Assembly (NCBI GenBank): GCA_028564925.1
Contig: CM053034.1
Location: 157,453,548-157,517,547 of the forward strand
Direction: 5' to 3'
Length of the DNA stretch: 64,000 nt
Origin: Lithobates sylvaticus
Taxonomy: Eukaryota; Chordata; Amphibia; Anura; Ranidae
A model generated the notes under the pieces. It had not been told where the DNA came from. It saw only the letters and a program-made list of their open reading frames with translations, and did no database searches. Made by a program: the position numbers and the translations under genes. Positions 25,201 through 31,200 of the stretch are shown here, piece by piece. Each line of letters opens with the position of its first letter. The stretch's first letter is position 1.

Positions 25201-28200
25201 TTAAAAGTATACTCAATCACATAACACTAATTTTAGTGCTGACTGTATACTGCGTCATATATATCTTATAGTTTACTGGTGAACCAAGAGTTCAACCACC
25301 ATCACACTGTGGCTCCTAACTGCATTTTTTGGATGCAACTGTCTCCTCCAAGTGCCCTGCAAGTGCTGGTTCTGCTTTGCTGTAATATGTGGCACACTTC
25401 ACACTTCAAGGCTACCGAGCATTGTAGTAAAGGTTATCTACAACATTTGGACCATGGCTGCCTAATGTTTTTTTATAGTGAACCCACACTTTCCCATGCG
25501 GTGTAAAGTAACAGGTGCACTTTAATTGGCCCTATCCAGCATCATGTAAGAAGGACCTTGTTGTCCAGCCTGTTAAGCTAGTTTCTGGAACGGGGCTCCA
25601 ACTCCTCTCTTATAGCTATGTACACACTCAGGTTTGCAATACTTCTTCATCTCTAAGCCTGGTCAGGAATTACCAATTACATTTTACTCAGGAGGCCTCA
25701 ACCCTCCAGTGGTTATAGTTATAGTGCATAGGGGACCCTGTCCAACACCTGAGGCCCATATGAATATTTGCCCAGATGACAGGCCTATGCACCTGGGGAA
25801 ACTTCCTGGCCACCACCACTCACTCCCATCCCAAACTGGCATTTTTTTCATTGAGATATTTCTTGACTTTTTCTCTTACTGTACAATTGCACAGTTTGCA
25901 AGGTAACTTAGGGTTCAAGTGTTATAGCCCAAAACCATGAGAAGACAATGTTCAAAAATATGGCAAAGTTCCAAAAACATACTGTAGGTGGCAATTTTTA
26001 GACAACTGTTCCCAATGGTCAGGTGTCTTAGTAGGAGTGCTGCGGTGCTCACAATGATGTATCAAAAATATTGCTCCATAACTTACTCTCCCTTATTTTT
26101 TCTCTGGAGAGGAGAATAAACACCCAGTAAGGTGGGATCAAATAACAGGGAGTAACCCTATTTTACAAGCATATACAGTACTTACCTTTCTTTCACTCCC
26201 CTTCTGCTTTTCAGCTGTCAGAAGTGAGGAAAAGAAGCTTAAAGCTCTAGTTGTTTCTAGATAGGGCATGCAAAGGACTGAGGACTGTCTCCCAGCCCCA
26301 CCTGACAGTGTAGAGCCAATCATTAAGCACCACACTTTTATATTAAAGGAGGGGAAGTAAGTCACATGCTTCTCTACGCCCAGAGGTAATGGATATTTTT
26401 TTTTTTTCTATCAGCAGCTCAACTGGGAAATAGATAGTTAAAGAAAACGTGATTATATGCTGCTGGGGAGGGGACCCACTTACATGTTTTATGTTGCGCG
26501 TTAATGTGTGTTGAAATTGAAATGAATGGATTGCCAATACACCCTAATGTGCCTAAAATTAGACATGACCCCTTTTTTTCAAATTTAATGCATCGCAGTG
26601 TACATGGTTTGCTGTGGTGCATTGTGGTTCCATTCAAAATGAATGCAGTAACACATGTTGCATGCCCTAGAGCCTGCACCTTTACAAACAAGGTCAGCAA
26701 TGAATTCTTCCACATATTTACTGTCACAGATTTCCTTTAAAACTATTTTTGATGTACACGGTATGGTCAAACCCCTACAACAATATGAGAATGTTGGATA
26801 TTTTATAACAGAACCATGAGCATTAAATATAAAGTTTGCCTCTCTTGTGGCTGTAACAGCCTCCATTATTATGTGAGGCTTCCCACAAGATTTTGAAGTT
26901 TGTGTTTATTTAGCCAAAAGAGCATTTGTGAGTTCAGGTACTGATGTTAGAAAACCTTGATCAAGGACTAGGGGTTCTGGACCTCAGGAAATATTATAGG
27001 GTCACTTAGTTTACTCAGCTGACCCAACTATAATCTAAAATTTATATACCAGACTGGATAGCTCTGGAGGCCCAAATCTCATGACGTGGGTACCCCCAAG
27101 TATCAGAAGGAAATTCTTTGTTCTACTTTTTCCTGTTCTTTACATTTATTGGACTCTTCTCCCTTGCTCCAATACCCACACTCACCAGTGGTGCCACTTT
27201 TTAATAATCTGGATTACCCACCTGGCCTGGTGGCTTCCTTGACCACAGGGGTATACGACCCGCCTCACACTTTTAACAACAGCTCGAGATGCCTAACGCT
27301 GAGCTATACTATTTACTACAATATCTCCATTTTCTTCACTCAGTACAACGGAATACCAATGATATCACCACACGGACAGCTTTTGAATGTAGTAGCTTTT
27401 GTGGTAAAGCCCAGAAGGGAGACATCTCGGAGTTGTATGAGCTGTTAGTCACCCCTACTAAACTCCTGCACATAACTTGGGAACTAGACATAGGATAAGA
27501 AATAGATGAGGACTGGATGGCCTAGTCTACTAGAATCCACAAAGGTATCATGAATGTTGGAGGTGGGTTAAAGGGTATTTTCTCATTAGTATTTAGTACC
27601 TGATCCTTTGTTGAAATGTACCCTGGTTCTGTTTACGTGGGTGTTGGCAGGTGGGAACGATGTTCCACATGTGGTGGATGTGCCCTAATGTTAGACGCTA
27701 CTGCAAAAGAGTTCAGGCCCTGATCTACTCGATGACCATAATGAATGTCATTAAAAACCCTAAGCTTGCACTCTTCAATGAACCTCTGGAAGGAGTCCCC
27801 AGATCCAATCAGACCTTGATATACTGTATTTTTGTTAAAAAATTGGCATTGTGGCTATATGGAAGCATCCAGTAGTGGATTTGGCCACGATGAAGTGCAA
27901 ACGATCGTGGATAATGGTGAATGAAAAGATGGATAGAATTTTACGTGACACTTCTACAAGGTTTGAGAGGGTCTGGAATCCATGGATAAGCTATTTACAA
28001 TCCCCTTTTTAGTAACATTTGCTCTAGTGGTTGGGTTTGGTTTCGGGTGGACTATTCTCTCTTTTTTTTCTCTCCTCTTTTCCTTTTCTTTCTGCTTATC
28101 CTGTGATGGTATTATGACATCTTGTTTTTCACGATGGGTAATATTGTATTATGAGGGTCATGTTTTGTTATATCTCGGCACATCTTAAAGCAGGCACCTG

Positions 28201-31200
28201 ATTGTGGCCTACCTAATTCTTACTCTATCTATCTAGATAGAACACCCACTTCTTAGCTTTTCATTTGCCTATCTTTGGTTGTCTTTTAATGATATATTCC
28301 GACTTGTATATATTTAATGTCCCTATCCTGTATGCATCTGTTGCATGTTTCCTTCAGTCACATCTCGCCTGAGTTGTGGGATTTTTCTTGAATTTACGGT
28401 CAGTAACATTTGCCCTGAATGTCCACATCAATTTAATTGATGACCATTGCTGTGTCCCTCTCCCCCAGGTCTCTCTGATAGCAGTGGATGAAATGCACCA
28501 GAATCTGCCCCCACTGGAAAAAGATATATACTGGAATGATACTGACCCACAGCCTCCATACACTGCTTCCACAGTAGACACCCGCAGACCATCATTCCTT
28601 GGCTCTGCTTTTGATATCAGGTAAAGAAGAAAAAGACTAGAGGGAACCAAGAGACTAAGGACATATAGAGTTGGGGCTGCCATGTCTATGACAGAAAGAG
28701 ACAAAATCTTTAATATATGTATGTGTAAGACTGTGCAAAACTAAGTAAAATGTAGTTAGTAAAAGCAACCTTTCTTGAGAGAAACATGGAGACTGCCATT
28801 GCATGGCTGTCATACTGATCCTCTGGATTCAATGCTGTAAGTCACTAATACAAAACGTTGCATAGCTGTCATACTGACCCTCTGAATTCAACACTGTAAG
28901 TCCTTGTTTTGTTACGTTAAGAACTTCTGACTTTACTCTTACTAGTGACTTGGGAAGTACTAAAGACAGAGGGTCAGCATATACCAGCCAGGGTTTTTAG
29001 GACAGTGGTCAACAATGGCAGCTCTCACATTTCTCCTGTCAAAGGTTTACTTTAAAGTGTAACTGCACCTTGGCAGTTACACGTATGGTAGACCTCCGCC
29101 TGCAGCCCTCCCTTCTAAATGATATACTCACCTGTCCCTGATCCAGTGAGAGAGCACTCACTAAATCACATAACTGCTTGTTGGCCAAGTTTTTGCATGC
29201 GCTGTACATTGCCATTTATCCTTATGAAATTCAGAGTATGAGCTAGGCAGGACTGCGCAGTACTTAATAGGCCCCAGTGGAAAAGCTGCCTACTTACAAG
29301 CTTGTAGGGAAAACGTTTTTAATTATGACTTGCCACTAATAGACTATCTATGTGCAGAATCACAAGGCCTGCCAGCTTGGAAGAAAACAGGAGTGCTATT
29401 GAGCTCTGCCAAGGCCACAGCTCTTGTACTGAGTCTAACACTAATCTACAGTATGTACCAGGGAATATAATTAGTATGGGAGAGTAAGGGGTCATTACGC
29501 TTAGGTTGTTCAAAAGTGCAGCCGTAGCCAAAGTTTAGAGACTGACACAAACACATTTTTACAAAGTCTGCTGCCTCAGGTTTTATGATGGCAATTTGCT
29601 TTCACTCTAGAATGTTAAGAAGAGTGATCAGATGAATTGCAATTAATTGCAAAGTCCCTCTTTGCCATAAAAATGAACGTAATCCCATAAAAAAAAAACA
29701 TTTGCACTGCATTTGTGAAGAAGGCTTCAGGGCGCCCAAGAAAGTCCAGCAAGCACCAGGACTGTCTCATACAGTTGATTCAGCTGCGGGATCGGGGCAC
29801 AACCAGTGCAGAGCTTGGTCAGGAATGGCAGCAGGCAGGTGTGAGTGGATCTGCACGAACAGTGAGGCGAAGACTTTTGGAGGGTGGCCTGGTGTCAAGA
29901 AGGGCAGCAAAGAAGCCACTTCTCTCCAGGAAAAACATCAGGGACAGACTGATATTATGCAAAAGGTAAAGAGATTGGACTGCTGAGGACTGGAGTAAAG
30001 TCATTTTCTACGATGAATCCCCTTTCCGATTGTTAGGGCATCCGGAAAAAAAACTTGTTTGGAGAAGAAAAGGTGAGTGCTACCATCAGTCCTGTGTCGT
30101 GCCAACAGTAAAGCATGTGTGGGGTTGCTTCTTAGCCAAGGGAGTGGACTCACTCACAATTTTGCCTAAGAATACAGCCATGAATAAAGAATGGTACAAA
30201 AACATCCTCCAAGAGCAACTTCTCCCAAACATCCCAGAACAGTTTGGTGATGAACAATGCCTTTTCCAACATGATGGAGCACCTTGCCATAAGAAAAAGG
30301 TGATAATCTAAGTGGCTTGGGGAACAAAACATCAAAATGTTAGGTCTCCCCAAAACTCCCCAGACCTTAATCCCATTGATGACTTGTAGTCGATCCTCAA
30401 GAGGCGAGTGAACAAAAAAAAAAAAACAAATTCTGACAAACTCCAAGCTTTGATTATGCAAGAATGGGCTTAATTAAAAATATGAGAAGTCTCCGCGCTT
30501 AGGAATAAGAAATAGGTGTGCAGCCTGTCTGGAAAAAATTAACCCCCTAGAGAGCAATTTTAGATATAAAATACAGGGTAAAAAGACAAATGGCGCGACC
30601 TGTAAGTGAAGTGAGCTTGAAAGGAATAATAGTGAAATATACGTGCCTAAAAAGATTTCCACCTTGTTAGTTCTGCTGTAGCCACAGATTAACAATATGT
30701 TAAGGTAAAAAAATGGGGTAATATGCCCCTAAATTATCCAATCTGTGAATAAAAATGCTGATAGGTGTGAGCAGCCCAGTGAATAAAACGTAAAAATAAA
30801 TGTGATTAGAAATTAGGATATATATACCTAATTAAATAAGTTGCTAAGACACAGAGAGGGGGAAGATGGCGGCTAGCCAGCTAACATGTATCCTCTATAC
30901 ATCCGCTATTGCTTCCAAAATATAATTAATACATGGCCATTACCATAAAAACAAAAATGTGACACTTTTACCCAAGACAAGAACAATCCTAATGGTAAAA
31001 GGTATATAAATGGAAGTTATATATAAGAAAATTGTAAGTGACAGTCCCAATGCAAAAAAACAAAAAATATGTAAAAAATGAACAAATTAAATAGAAAATG
31101 TGTGTGATAAATACACTCAGTGTGTGAGTTGTGAGCAAGCCCAAAAACGGCTACAGAAAAAGGCAAAAAGTGAATAATAAATAAATATGTATATAAGAAG